This document shows, one piece after another, positions 24,209-31,938 of a stretch of DNA of 36,416 bases (within the stretch, counting starts at the first letter, position 1; each line of letters opens with the position of its first letter). The notes under the pieces are model-generated. The model worked only from the letters and a program-made list of their open reading frames with translations, was not told the origin of the DNA and ran no database searches. The position numbers and the translations under genes were made by a program. Source of the DNA: JAICKN01 sp036491415 (GTDB lineage: Bacteria; Acidobacteriota; Terriglobia; Terriglobales; Acidobacteriaceae); assembly GCA_036491415.1 (NCBI GenBank), contig DASXCC010000208.1, forward strand, positions 1 through 36,416, read 5' to 3'.

Positions 24209-24464
24209 AATGAGAATTGTGCCCGTCGGTCGCATCAGCGATCCGTTCTCCTACCCGCGAGGAAACTTCCAGCAGCACTGAGCCTTGATCCACATATTTG
24301 TGTAAGTTCCGGCGGATGTCGCGGAACTGCTCCGGATACTCAGAAGCCAATGCTGCGAGTCAGATGCCGGAAAACAGAAAACCGGCGTGCCTTTTTCCCT
24401 TCAAGAAAAACAAAGCGCCCGCTCCAATTGACCCTGCAATCACTGCCCGCTTCCAGTTTTCCAT
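24171..24464 (-). pseudogene. Small membrane-associated protein gene, interrupted by a nonsense codon
   Basis: A minus-strand frame begins at the ATG at 24464, with AGGAG correctly spaced upstream, and runs 97 codons to a TAG at 24171. It contains one in-frame TGA at 24360-24362 after 34 codons. The part before the stop begins MENWKRAVIAGSIGAGALFF and is a short basic-hydrophobic segment. The part after it (LAALASEYPEQFRDIRRNLH, then VDQGSVLLEVSSRVGERI) is a clear amphipathic-helix protein. Continuity of style on both sides suggests one original gene of ~95 residues in which a Gly codon (GGA) became TGA. A 23-bp duplication at the 3' end also alters the last residues. A sequencing error, or a functional 34-residue peptide, are alternatives. 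Confidence 0.55.
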
Positions 24465-24587
24465 GACTTCTCCTAAGTACCATTCAAGACCAAATATTGC
24501 GCAATTGTATGATGCGGAAAGTCTTATGGAAGATTGATCTACTCCTACAAACTGCTGCCCGCAGCTTATGACGAAAATGCTCTATGC

Positions 24588-24630
24588 TATGAACTCTATG
24601 TTATGAGTTCTATGCCATGAGCTCTATGCC
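24588..24630. repeat. Imperfect 15-bp repeat cluster with multiple ATGs
   Basis: Three imperfect copies of a CTATGAACTCTATGT-like 15-mer run into the start of the 58-codon zinc-ribbon gene. The period of 15 keeps the frame and supplies several ATG triplets, so the exact start of that gene is uncertain. Confidence 0.55.
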
Positions 24631-24793
24631 TGAAAAACCACAATCTTCGTCTGCGGAACCATCCACGTTCCTTTATTGCCCTACCTGCGCCGCGGAGGTT
24701 CCCGACCCTTTAACCTGCGGCGATTGCTCTGCCGTGATATGCCGCCGCTGCGGAACTCCTCTGGAATCAGCAGATGAATTGGGAATGGGCTGA
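24617..24793 (+). CDS. 58-residue zinc-ribbon-like microprotein
   Basis: ATG at 24617 opens a 58-codon frame ending at the TGA at 24791-24793. The product begins MSSMPEKPQSSSAEPSTF and then has paired cysteines: LYCPTCAAEV, LTCGDCSAV and ICRRCGTPLE, seven Cys in ~30 residues. This is the pattern of a double zinc ribbon. The tail is short and acidic. A second ATG at 24626 is also possible. No strong ribosome-binding site is visible. Small zinc-ribbon proteins of this kind are common and mostly uncharacterised. It sits about 85 bp upstream of purU on the same strand. Confidence 0.6.
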   Translation: MSSMPEKPQSSSAEPSTFLYCPTCAAEVPDPLTCGDCSAVICRRCGTPLESADELGMG

Positions 24794-24877
24794 CATTCAG
24801 TTACTTCGGTTTACTTTTCTTGTCCGTAAAACGTGCCGGTGCGGGCCCACGCAAATACTCTTGTACTATTACCGCTA

Positions 24878-25744
24878 ATGACCCCGGATTCCATGAAGAA
24901 CACCGCCATTCTGCTGGTTACATGTCCCGATCGTAAGGGATTGGTAGCGGCAATTGCCAATTTCATTCTTAAGCACAATGGCAACATCCTGCACGCGGAT
25001 GAGCACGGTGATCCGGAATCGCATTTGTTTCTGATGCGAGTTGAGTTTGATCCTTCAGAATTTAATATTGATCTGGCTGATTTCACGCGCCATTTCGCGC
25101 CTATCGCTGACGAACTGGGGATGAATTGGCGGCTGGCGCAATCGCGATATCGGCCAAAGATGGCCATTCTGGTGTCCAAATACGACCATTGCTTGGCTGA
25201 CTTGCTCTATCGCCATAAGAGCGGTGAGTTGCACTGCGATATTCCATTGATTGTTTCCAATCATCTGGACACTAAACCCATCGCTGAGTTCTACAATATT
25301 CCGTTCTTTTATGTTCCGGCAAAAGAAGACAAGAATGAATCCGAGCAAAAAATTCTTGACCTGTTAAAACAAAAGGAAACAGATCTCGTAGTTTTAGCGC
25401 GTTACATGCAGATCCTTTCTGAGCAGTTTGTGGCCCGGTATCCATTGCGCGTCATCAATATTCATCATTCATTTCTACCTGCATTCGTTGGAGCGAAACC
25501 GTACCATCAGGCATTTGCCCGCGGCGTAAAGTTGATTGGCGCAACGAGTCATTACGTCACAGAAGTTCTGGACGATGGACCAATTATTGAGCAGGATGTG
25601 GTGCGCATTTCGCATCGCGATGCTGTCGAAGACTTGCTGCAAAAAGGCCGTGATTTAGAAAAAGTTGTGCTTTCCCGTGCCGTGCGATGGCACCTTGAGA
25701 ACCGGGTTTTGCTGCACGGAAAAAGAACGGTTGTATTCGATTAA
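24878..25744 (+). CDS. purU: Formyltetrahydrofolate deformylase
   Basis: A 288-residue cytoplasmic enzyme that hydrolyses 10-formyl-tetrahydrofolate to formate and tetrahydrofolate, supplying formate for PurT and balancing one-carbon pools. The N-terminal ~85 residues form an ACT regulatory domain (NTAILLVTCPDRKGLVAAIA). The C-terminal formyltransferase-type catalytic domain has VINIHHSFLPAFVGAKPYHQ, which includes the catalytic Asn and His, and EVLDDGPIIEQDVVRISH with the catalytic Asp region. Two ATGs are possible (24878, and 24893 beginning MKNTAILL); upstream GTG-started residues do not fit. Length is normal for PurU. Confidence 0.93.
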   Translation: MTPDSMKNTAILLVTCPDRKGLVAAIANFILKHNGNILHADEHGDPESHLFLMRVEFDPSEFNIDLADFTRHFAPIADELGMNWRLAQSRYRPKMAILVSKYDHCLADLLYRHKSGELHCDIPLIVSNHLDTKPIAEFYNIPFFYVPAKEDKNESEQKILDLLKQKETDLVVLARYMQILSEQFVARYPLRVINIHHSFLPAFVGAKPYHQAFARGVKLIGATSHYVTEVLDDGPIIEQDVVRISHRDAVEDLLQKGRDLEKVVLSRAVRWHLENRVLLHGKRTVVFD

Positions 25745-25752
25745 AGACGCCT

Positions 25753-25778
25753 GCGATCTTCAGTCCGCCGAAGATCGC
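25753..25778 (+). terminator. Terminator-like hairpin after purU
   Basis: GCGATCTTC (25753-25761) and GAAGATCGC (25770-25778) form a perfect 9-bp stem with an 8-base loop, nine bases after the purU stop. Only two T follow, so termination may be weak or the hairpin may protect the mRNA end. Confidence 0.5.
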
Positions 25779-25807
25779 TTGCAATAGAGGTACATGACCG
25801 GAAGAGA

Positions 25808-25821
25808 GTCTTGTACAAGAC
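25808..25821. promoter_or_regulatory. Perfect 14-bp palindrome upstream of the 501-aa unknown gene
   Basis: GTCTTGTACAAGAC is its own reverse complement. It lies 81 bases before the GTG of the next gene, in the only intergenic space serving that gene. A related ACTTGTACT occurs 20 bases further on. It is most simply an operator for a dimeric repressor; no regulator can be named. Confidence 0.4.
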
Positions 25822-25902
25822 GTAACATTAGGTTTTACTTGTACTTACCACTTCTTCACCGATTGCACGCATGGGGGAGAGTTCCGGTAAAGGGGCTTAC
25901 GC

Positions 25903-27408
25903 GTGGCTGAAGATCCTAAGTGGGAACTGGCTATCCTGGCAACCGTGCAGGGCTTTTATGAAAAGCTGCTGCAGGAAACCGTAGAGGGAGAAGTTCCTAT
26001 TCCAGCGGGACTGGAGACAGTTTCGCTACAAAGCGATGAGACAGACGTAAATCTGACGCTGAATAAAATGCGGCGTTGGCTTCGCCTGCTCGATATGGCG
26101 ATCACTCCCGCCATGCTGCGCCGTGGTCTTACTTCCGATACTGATCCCGAAATTGCCGAAGCGCTGCTGCGGTATTTTTCCCGCAAAAAAGAATCGGGCG
26201 CGGTCAATCGCGACAAAACTGACCTTGTGGCCACGTTCTTATACACCCATCCTCGCGTTCCCGGGCAGTGGGAGCAGCGCGGTTATGGACTTGATGGTTC
26301 TCTGCCGTTGTCGCCCTTTGAAATTGCACTGCTGGAAATTCTGGCGGATTCCGACGCTCCTTCATTGCCCGAAGAACATTTGCAAACGCTGCGTAGATTT
26401 GATCCTTTGTGCGAGGAAGCCGCGGCTTTCCGCGATCTGAATGCCCTCATGGATTCAGGAATCATCTCCCGCGTGCGTGACCTGAAGCAGAGCTTTGAGT
26501 TGACGTTCTATCACCCGGGCGTTCTGGCAACGATTGCTCCTTACAACGCGGCTTTCGGCAAAAAATTCGATGAACTCTTCCGGCGGGCTGCCACCGAAAT
26601 TAAAAGTTTCGCGGAAGCCTTGCAGGAACAAGGTGGCACAATCCTCGGCAATGTGGATGGAGTTGACGTTACCGTCGAACACGTTGCCAACTTAAAAGAA
26701 AATGAATTGCTGAAGATCGATTACGGACAAGCCCTCGATAAATTTGGCCGTATCTCAAAACTGAAAAAGACCCTGGAGCGCAGGCCGCCGATTCGCCGCG
26801 TAGCCAGGCCGGCAGCGCCGTTGCCGCCAAAGCCACAACCCGTTCCCGTGTCAACATGGCAACCTCCTGAATTAGACGTCGCGGCGCTACGCGCCAATGT
26901 GACTCCGCAGCAGGTAGCAGCGGAAGAAACAAAGCTGCTGAAGATCGAAGAGTCTATCCGAATTTTCGTGCGTGTCGCTGATCCGAAATTCCGGCAGATC
27001 GTGCCCATGCGCTTCTTCAACCTGACTCTGACTCCGGCCGAAGCTGACTCCTATTGTGCGGATTATCTCGAAGAGAAAAGTTTGCGCTCGGGAGTGGCGC
27101 GAGTCCTGCTGCGCCTGGTCGCGGTTGATGCGCGCATCACGACTGAATTGGAAGAATTGAAACGTTGCCAGAATTCCGCTTCGTTGTGGAAAATGCATTC
27201 TGACTCGCTGATCGTTTTGTTGGAAATTGCCCGGAGTGTGGGCGAGAGCGCCACGCGGGTTTCCAGTCTTGCTTCGCAGCAGAACCAAACTAACTCCGCG
27301 GACGCGATCCACGTCTCCATGCAAAAACTGCAGGATTGCGGTGATCTGGCAACAAAACTTCTTTCTGGAAGTTCTCCGCAGAAAACAGCCGCTACCAGCG
27401 CCGTCTAA
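25903..27408 (+). CDS. Large cytoplasmic hypothetical protein (501 aa)
   Basis: A 501-residue protein without signal peptide or membrane segment and of family unknown to me. The first ~290 residues are mostly helical with acidic and hydrophobic periodicity (VNLTLNKMRRWLRLLDMAIT, SPFEIALLEILADSDAPSLP). A proline- and arginine-rich linker covers about 293-325 (RRPPIRRVARPAAPLPPKPQ). The C-terminal ~170 residues are helical again (RVLLRLVAVDARITTELEEL, SLIVLLEIARSVGES). Start GTG at 25903 is preceded by AAGGGG. The two-part layout suggests a scaffold or interaction protein, but that is speculation. It stands alone, with a palindromic operator candidate upstream and a tandem repeat after its stop. 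Confidence 0.75.
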   Translation: MAEDPKWELAILATVQGFYEKLLQETVEGEVPIPAGLETVSLQSDETDVNLTLNKMRRWLRLLDMAITPAMLRRGLTSDTDPEIAEALLRYFSRKKESGAVNRDKTDLVATFLYTHPRVPGQWEQRGYGLDGSLPLSPFEIALLEILADSDAPSLPEEHLQTLRRFDPLCEEAAAFRDLNALMDSGIISRVRDLKQSFELTFYHPGVLATIAPYNAAFGKKFDELFRRAATEIKSFAEALQEQGGTILGNVDGVDVTVEHVANLKENELLKIDYGQALDKFGRISKLKKTLERRPPIRRVARPAAPLPPKPQPVPVSTWQPPELDVAALRANVTPQQVAAEETKLLKIEESIRIFVRVADPKFRQIVPMRFFNLTLTPAEADSYCADYLEEKSLRSGVARVLLRLVAVDARITTELEELKRCQNSASLWKMHSDSLIVLLEIARSVGESATRVSSLASQQNQTNSADAIHVSMQKLQDCGDLATKLLSGSSPQKTAATSAV

Positions 27409-27426
27409 AATCCAATCATTTCAGGG

Positions 27427-27458
27427 AATTAAGAATCAAGAAAATTAAGAATCAAGAA
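27427..27458. repeat. 16-bp perfect tandem duplication between convergent genes
   Basis: AATTAAGAATCAAGAA occurs twice back-to-back, ending on the base before the stop codon of the minus-strand ATP-grasp gene. Confidence 0.9.
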
Positions 27459-28556
27459 TTAAAGTGCAGAGCCGCCGGCAGAAGACAGCGTGCGTATTCC
27501 GTAGCGCGACATGGCCAGGTCCACGATTTCGCTGATCAGTTGCGGATAGGTTCGTCCTGAAGCTTTCGCCGCCATCACGAACTCATGTTTGCTTGAGAGC
27601 CAGGGATTCGGGTTGGCCTCAATCACATAAACGTCGCCTTTGGGCGTAACGCGCATGTCGATACGGCCGTAGTCGCGCAGTTTCACAGCGCGATACGCAG
27701 CCAGCGCCGTCTCTTGCACCTTTGCGGTGATCTCTTCGTCAAAGCCTTCTACCACCGCCGACTTCGTCAATCTGTGCGCTTCGGTGTCTTTTTCAAACTT
27801 CACATCATAGCTGGCAATCTTCGGCGTGCCTTTTGGCAGTTTCGACAAGTCAAGCTCGACTAACGGCAATGCCTGTGCATGTTCGTAGCTGCCCAGTACC
27901 GCCACATACATTTCGCGGCCTTCAATGTATTCCTCGATCAACGCTGGAGAATCGAATTCGTCCTGAATATATTCGACGCGCTCCATCAGCTCTTTAATGC
28001 TGTGTACAACCGCGCCGGCGTCAATGCCGATCGAGCCGTCTTCCCACACCGGCTTCACAATCAACGGAAAAGTGATGTCGTGCGCATGATCGATTTTGCC
28101 GCGGTATGCGGTCGCAAAATATGGCGTGCGAATTCCATGGAATGCAAACAGTTTTTTAGCGATGGTTTTATCTTGTGCCAGGAAAGTCGCGTGTGGACCG
28201 GCGCCGGTGTAGCGGAAACCGAGTAGATCCAGATACGCGGCGACATTCATTTCCTTGGTGTCGTCTCCCGCGTAGGATTCCGTAAGGTTGAAAATCAGGT
28301 CCGCGTCACACTTGGCCAGTGCATGAAGGCCCTGCGGAGTTCCGTCGAGTACCTGATAAAAAGCTTGATGGCCGAGCTTTTCGAGTGCGGCGAAAATTTC
28401 CTCGCGGTCTTCTTTTTCTTTCTTTTCTTTTCTGGATTTTTTCGTTTTGCGCGGCTTTTTGCCATTACCCGAAGACGCCTCGACTTCCGCCGCGACTTCT
28501 TCCGGCTCGCCCCAAACGTCGTACAGAATTCCGATTTTCAGCTTCGCGCTTGTCAT
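27459..28556 (-). CDS. ATP-grasp ligase, D-Ala-D-Ala ligase-like
   Basis: A 365-residue ATP-grasp enzyme. The N-terminal domain (KIGILYDVWGEP) contains a lysine-rich insertion at about 33-50 (KKPRKTKKSRKEKKEKEDRE). The central and C-terminal domains show FPLIVKPVWEDGSIGIDAGA (ATP-binding loop), LIEEYIEGREMYVAVLG and the metal-binding RIDMRVTPKGDVYVIEANPN. The last motif differs from true D-Ala-D-Ala ligases (NPNPWL rather than NTLPGFT), so another amino acid or peptide substrate is likely. Its ATG overlaps the stop of the upstream metallopeptidase gene by 4 bases (ATGA), which implies translational coupling. I recall this pair as conserved in Acidobacteria and other phyla; its product is not known to me. 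Confidence 0.85.
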   Translation of the reverse strand: MTSAKLKIGILYDVWGEPEEVAAEVEASSGNGKKPRKTKKSRKEKKEKEDREEIFAALEKLGHQAFYQVLDGTPQGLHALAKCDADLIFNLTESYAGDDTKEMNVAAYLDLLGFRYTGAGPHATFLAQDKTIAKKLFAFHGIRTPYFATAYRGKIDHAHDITFPLIVKPVWEDGSIGIDAGAVVHSIKELMERVEYIQDEFDSPALIEEYIEGREMYVAVLGSYEHAQALPLVELDLSKLPKGTPKIASYDVKFEKDTEAHRLTKSAVVEGFDEEITAKVQETALAAYRAVKLRDYGRIDMRVTPKGDVYVIEANPNPWLSSKHEFVMAAKASGRTYPQLISEIVDLAMSRYGIRTLSSAGGSAL

Positions 28557-29605
28557 GACAGAATGAACTTTTCTCGCGCCATGTAATTTGCCGCTAACGC
28601 CGTGGCATAGACCGTCACATTCGTAAGATGCTCTGAAGCGCGTTGCGTGTCGGCATACAAATGCAGCTCCCCGGCACGTTGTTCAATGATCTCCGCCAAG
28701 CGTCTTATCAATGGCCTACGCACTCCAGTCCAATAAGCGATCTTGTCGACAACTGTTTTGCGGTTCTGCTTTAAAAATTCCTGCGCCGGTTTCACCGACT
28801 TGCGCCGTTTGGAAGCGTCAAAAATATTACGCAAATCCGTATCCAGCGCCAGATCGATCAGGGGAATTTCTTCCGACGATCTCTGGTAAAACTCGCCTAC
28901 GGTCGCTTCCATTTCATCCACCGTGATGTCGGGTGTGCCCCGTTTTCGCAACGGATCTACATTCCCTAACTCACGAGCGATGCGGTCCATGTAGCGCAAT
29001 TTTGTCATTGCGCCCCATCCCCGATATTTCTTGCGCCATCCCGAACGCGGCGTCAGCCATACGGCAAAAGTTTCCGCAAAATCTTCGTCAGGATGTTTCT
29101 GCGCATACCATCCTGCCATGTGCCGCACATAATTCTTTGAAAACGGCACCGGACGATAGTTGTCGCGATACGGCCTGCGAAACGGCCCGAACAGTTGCTG
29201 CCACTCCGGCGCGCGGTGCAGGCGATACGCATAGTTGAATGCATGTCCGGCCTCGTGCCGCAGGAACATCATGACTTCGCGGCCAGTCTCCAGATCGTTC
29301 ATCTCTTCTTCCAGGCGCGAAAGTTCTCCACTCGCCAGGTAAAAAGGAATTCCGATCACGGGTTCTCCCGACGGGCATCCCCACTCATCTGTCAAATAAC
29401 AATTCGGATGGAACTTGAGCAGTTTTTTCTGCTCCATTTCCGCGTACAGCCGCTCCACATACTTTTGCAGTGGAGATCCGTCTATCTTTAACTTCAAGTC
29501 GCGGATGGGCGTATTTAAAAGATTTTTTTCTTGCGCGCTATCATTTATTTGTTCGGCGGTGCTCATGGATGCGTCAGAATTGCTCGAATCGATCTGGCGA
29601 TGCAT
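28553..29605 (-). CDS. Putative zinc metallopeptidase with HEAGH motif
   Basis: A 350-residue protein of the 'putative zinc-binding metallopeptidase' type. The HExxH site is FLRHEAGHAFNYAYRLHR (His117, Glu118, His121), and PDEDFAETFAVWLTPRSGW probably supplies a downstream acidic ligand (Glu177). The rest is helical without a signal peptide, so it should work in the cytoplasm. ATG at 29605 is used; an internal ATG at 29566 (MSTAEQIND) is possible and better matches a compact N-terminus. It is the first gene of a two-gene operon with the ATP-grasp ligase, with a 4-base overlap. The pairing of a peptidase with a peptide-bond-forming enzyme suggests joint processing of a small peptide or modified amino acid (inference). 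Confidence 0.82.
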   Translation of the reverse strand: MHRQIDSSNSDASMSTAEQINDSAQEKNLLNTPIRDLKLKIDGSPLQKYVERLYAEMEQKKLLKFHPNCYLTDEWGCPSGEPVIGIPFYLASGELSRLEEEMNDLETGREVMMFLRHEAGHAFNYAYRLHRAPEWQQLFGPFRRPYRDNYRPVPFSKNYVRHMAGWYAQKHPDEDFAETFAVWLTPRSGWRKKYRGWGAMTKLRYMDRIARELGNVDPLRKRGTPDITVDEMEATVGEFYQRSSEEIPLIDLALDTDLRNIFDASKRRKSVKPAQEFLKQNRKTVVDKIAYWTGVRRPLIRRLAEIIEQRAGELHLYADTQRASEHLTNVTVYATALAANYMAREKFILS

Positions 29606-29731
29606 GGGGAGAGGAAGTCGCTCTAATCCAGAATAGGTAGTTTACCTGTGCATAGGACATGGCCAAAAGATCACTATAGATCATGGGCTTTTAGTAACAA
29701 CTCGCACGCTCTTTATTCTCAGATGCTGAAT

Positions 29732-29745
29732 AACGCGAATGCGTT
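29732..29745. promoter_or_regulatory. Inverted repeat just upstream of lutA
   Basis: AACGC-GAAT-GCGTT is a perfect 5-bp inverted repeat with a 4-base centre, 23 bases before the lutA start codon. Its position suits a repressor site for the lut operon, but the short arms make chance plausible. The intergenic space 29606-29731 shows nothing else. Confidence 0.25.
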
Positions 29746-29768
29746 CCATTACACTGGTTGTGCCTTTC

Positions 29769-30506
29769 ATGAAAATTTTACTGTTTGTGACTTGCTATAA
29801 CGACACTTTGTTCCCGGAAACTGGGAAGGCTGTAGTTGCCGTGCTGGAAAGACTCGGTCACGAAGTGGAATTTCGCGAAGCGCAAACCTGCTGCGGGCAA
29901 ATGCATTACAACACGGGATACCAGAAAGAAGCCTTCCCGCTCATGCGTCACTTTCTGGAAGTTTTTCATGGCGGGGAAGTAATTTGCATCCCTTCGGCTT
30001 CCTGCGTGGCCATGATCCGCGAACATTTTCCAGTGATGGCGAAGGATTCCGGCGATCCGGCGCTCATTCAGGAAGTCAATCAACTATTGCCGCGCGTTTT
30101 CGAATTTACCGAACTGCTCGTCGACAAACTTGGAGTCACCGATGTCGGCGCGTATTTTCCCGAGACGGTTACGTTCCATACGTCGTGCCACTCCCTGCGC
30201 TCTTTGCATATCGAAGACAAACCGCTTCGACTACTGAAGCAAGTGCGGGGATTGACTTTAGCTGACTTGGCGGACAGCGATCAATGCTGCGGCTTCGGCG
30301 GGACCTTCGCTATCAAGAACGCTCCGGTTTCTACTGCGATGCTCTCGGACAAAATGGCATGCATCGCAAACACGAATGCGAAGGTTTGTGCTGCCGGAGA
30401 TAATTCCTGCCTCATGCACATTGGCGGAGGCCTGGATCGTCAACAATCTGATGTGCGGTGTATGCACATTGCGGAAATTCTCGCAGCGACGGAAGCGGGG
30501 AAATAA
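29769..30506 (+). CDS. lutA: L-lactate utilisation protein LutA
   Basis: A 245-residue protein with two cysteine-rich CCG domains, as in LutA, GlcF and HdrB. Visible are Cys9 in FVTCYND, TCCGQMHYNTGYQKEA (~40-55), FHTSCHSLRSLH and DQCCGFGGTFAIKN. These bind an iron-sulfur cluster and pass electrons. With LutB and LutC it oxidises L-lactate to pyruvate in the cytoplasm. I start at the ATG at 29769 (MKILLFVTCYND), which matches the family N-terminus; an in-frame ATG 30 bases upstream adds an atypical leader. lutB starts 4 bases after its stop. Confidence 0.93.
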   Translation: MKILLFVTCYNDTLFPETGKAVVAVLERLGHEVEFREAQTCCGQMHYNTGYQKEAFPLMRHFLEVFHGGEVICIPSASCVAMIREHFPVMAKDSGDPALIQEVNQLLPRVFEFTELLVDKLGVTDVGAYFPETVTFHTSCHSLRSLHIEDKPLRLLKQVRGLTLADLADSDQCCGFGGTFAIKNAPVSTAMLSDKMACIANTNAKVCAAGDNSCLMHIGGGLDRQQSDVRCMHIAEILAATEAGK

Positions 30507-30510
30507 CTCG

Positions 30511-31938
30511 ATGACCGTTCGCGTTGGTAATGCGGCGCAAGCGCCGGAATTCCTCGAATCCTCCAAAGAGCAACTCGCCAACTCGCAGATGCGGCGCAAC
30601 GTCCGCCATGCCACCGACGTAATTCGGACGAAGAGAAATCGCGTCGTCGCAGAAATGCCGGATTGGGAAGCCCTGCGCGAATCGGCCCGTCAGCTCAAGG
30701 AGCACACGCTTCTTCATCTTGATATTTACCTCGCGCAATTCGAGAAAGCCTGCACGCAGGCAGGCGGAAAAGTACATTGGGCGAAAGATGCCGACGAAGC
30801 CAACGGTATCATTCGCGGAATCATCGAGTCGCATGGCGAAAAGGAAGTCATCAAGATCAAGACCATAACTTCCGATGAGACTCTCCTGAATCCCGCGCTG
30901 GAGGCCGCAGGCATCATTCCATACGAAACCGACCTGGCTGATTTGATTGTGCAATTGGGTAACGATAAACCTTCGCACATTGTCGTGCCCGCTCTGCATC
31001 GCAACAAAACTGAGATTCGCCAGCTATTCATCGAAAAGATGAAACTGGAAAACCTTGGCGACAAACCGGAAGATTTAACCGACGCTGCACGCCGCTATCT
31101 TCGTGAGAAATTTTTACGGGTGAAAATCGGCATTGGCGGCGCAAACTTTGCCGTCGCCGAGACTGGCTCGGTTTGCATCGTCGAGTCCGAAGGCAATGGC
31201 CGGATGTGCCTTACCCTGCCTCAGGTTTTCATTAGTTTATGCGGCATTGAGAAAGTGATTCCGAAATTTTCCGATCTCGAAGTTTTCCTGCAGTTGCTTC
31301 CTCGCTCAGCCACGGGCGAACGAATGAACCCTTACAACTCCATATGGACGGGTGTAACCGCCCAAGATGGACCTCAGGAATTCCACGTGGTTCTGCTCGA
31401 CAATGGACGCTCGCATATTCTTGCCGACGAGAAAGACCGGCAGACGCTGCAATGCATTCGCTGTGGCGCATGCCTGAATGTTTGTCCGGTGTACCGGCAA
31501 ACCGGTGGCCACGCGTATGGATCCGTTTACAGCGGCCCCATCGGTGCGATCATTACTCCACAGTTGCAATCCATGCAGCATTCGCAATCCCTGCCGTATG
31601 CCTCTTCTTTATGTGGTGCATGCTATGAAGCGTGCCCGGTCAAAATCAATATTCCGGAAGTTTTGATTCAGCTCCGCAACAAAGTCGTTGAGAACGGCGA
31701 TTCGCCCCTGGTTGAAAGAGTTTCGATGAAGGCGGCTTCGATGGCTTTGTCCAGTGGCAGCCGATTGAATCTCGCCCAGAAAGTCGCGCAAGTCGCGCAA
31801 AGTCCTTTTGTACATGATGGAAAAATTCAGAAGCTGCCGGGCTTTCTTGGGGGATGGACCGACTCCCGCAACATGCGCTCGATTCCGAAAGAGTCGTTCC
31901 GGCAATGGTGGGCGAAGCGAAAGCAGGAAAACGCTTGA
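30511..31938 (+). CDS. lutB: L-lactate utilisation iron-sulfur protein LutB
   Basis: A 475-residue protein. The N-terminal ~300 residues form the LUD domain (IIRGIIESHGEKEVIKIKTI, then IGGANFAVAETGSVCIVESE). The ferredoxin-like part carries CIRCGACLNVCPVY from residue 315 and CGACYEACPVKINIP from residue 368, ligating 4Fe-4S clusters. It shuttles electrons within the LutABC lactate oxidase. The ATG at 30511 lies 4 bases past lutA, with GGGG upstream; longer in-frame extensions overlap lutA and are not credible. Its stop overlaps the lutC start (TTGA). Confidence 0.95.
   Translation: MTVRVGNAAQAPEFLESSKEQLANSQMRRNVRHATDVIRTKRNRVVAEMPDWEALRESARQLKEHTLLHLDIYLAQFEKACTQAGGKVHWAKDADEANGIIRGIIESHGEKEVIKIKTITSDETLLNPALEAAGIIPYETDLADLIVQLGNDKPSHIVVPALHRNKTEIRQLFIEKMKLENLGDKPEDLTDAARRYLREKFLRVKIGIGGANFAVAETGSVCIVESEGNGRMCLTLPQVFISLCGIEKVIPKFSDLEVFLQLLPRSATGERMNPYNSIWTGVTAQDGPQEFHVVLLDNGRSHILADEKDRQTLQCIRCGACLNVCPVYRQTGGHAYGSVYSGPIGAIITPQLQSMQHSQSLPYASSLCGACYEACPVKINIPEVLIQLRNKVVENGDSPLVERVSMKAASMALSSGSRLNLAQKVAQVAQSPFVHDGKIQKLPGFLGGWTDSRNMRSIPKESFRQWWAKRKQENA

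Noticed and set aside
24298..24537. 79-codon plus-strand frame
   Set aside because: Antisense to the decayed minus-strand gene, no ribosome-binding site and no recognisable features.
30376..30510. Longer lutB starting inside lutA
   Set aside because: The extension overlaps the end of lutA and lacks similarity to the family N-terminus.
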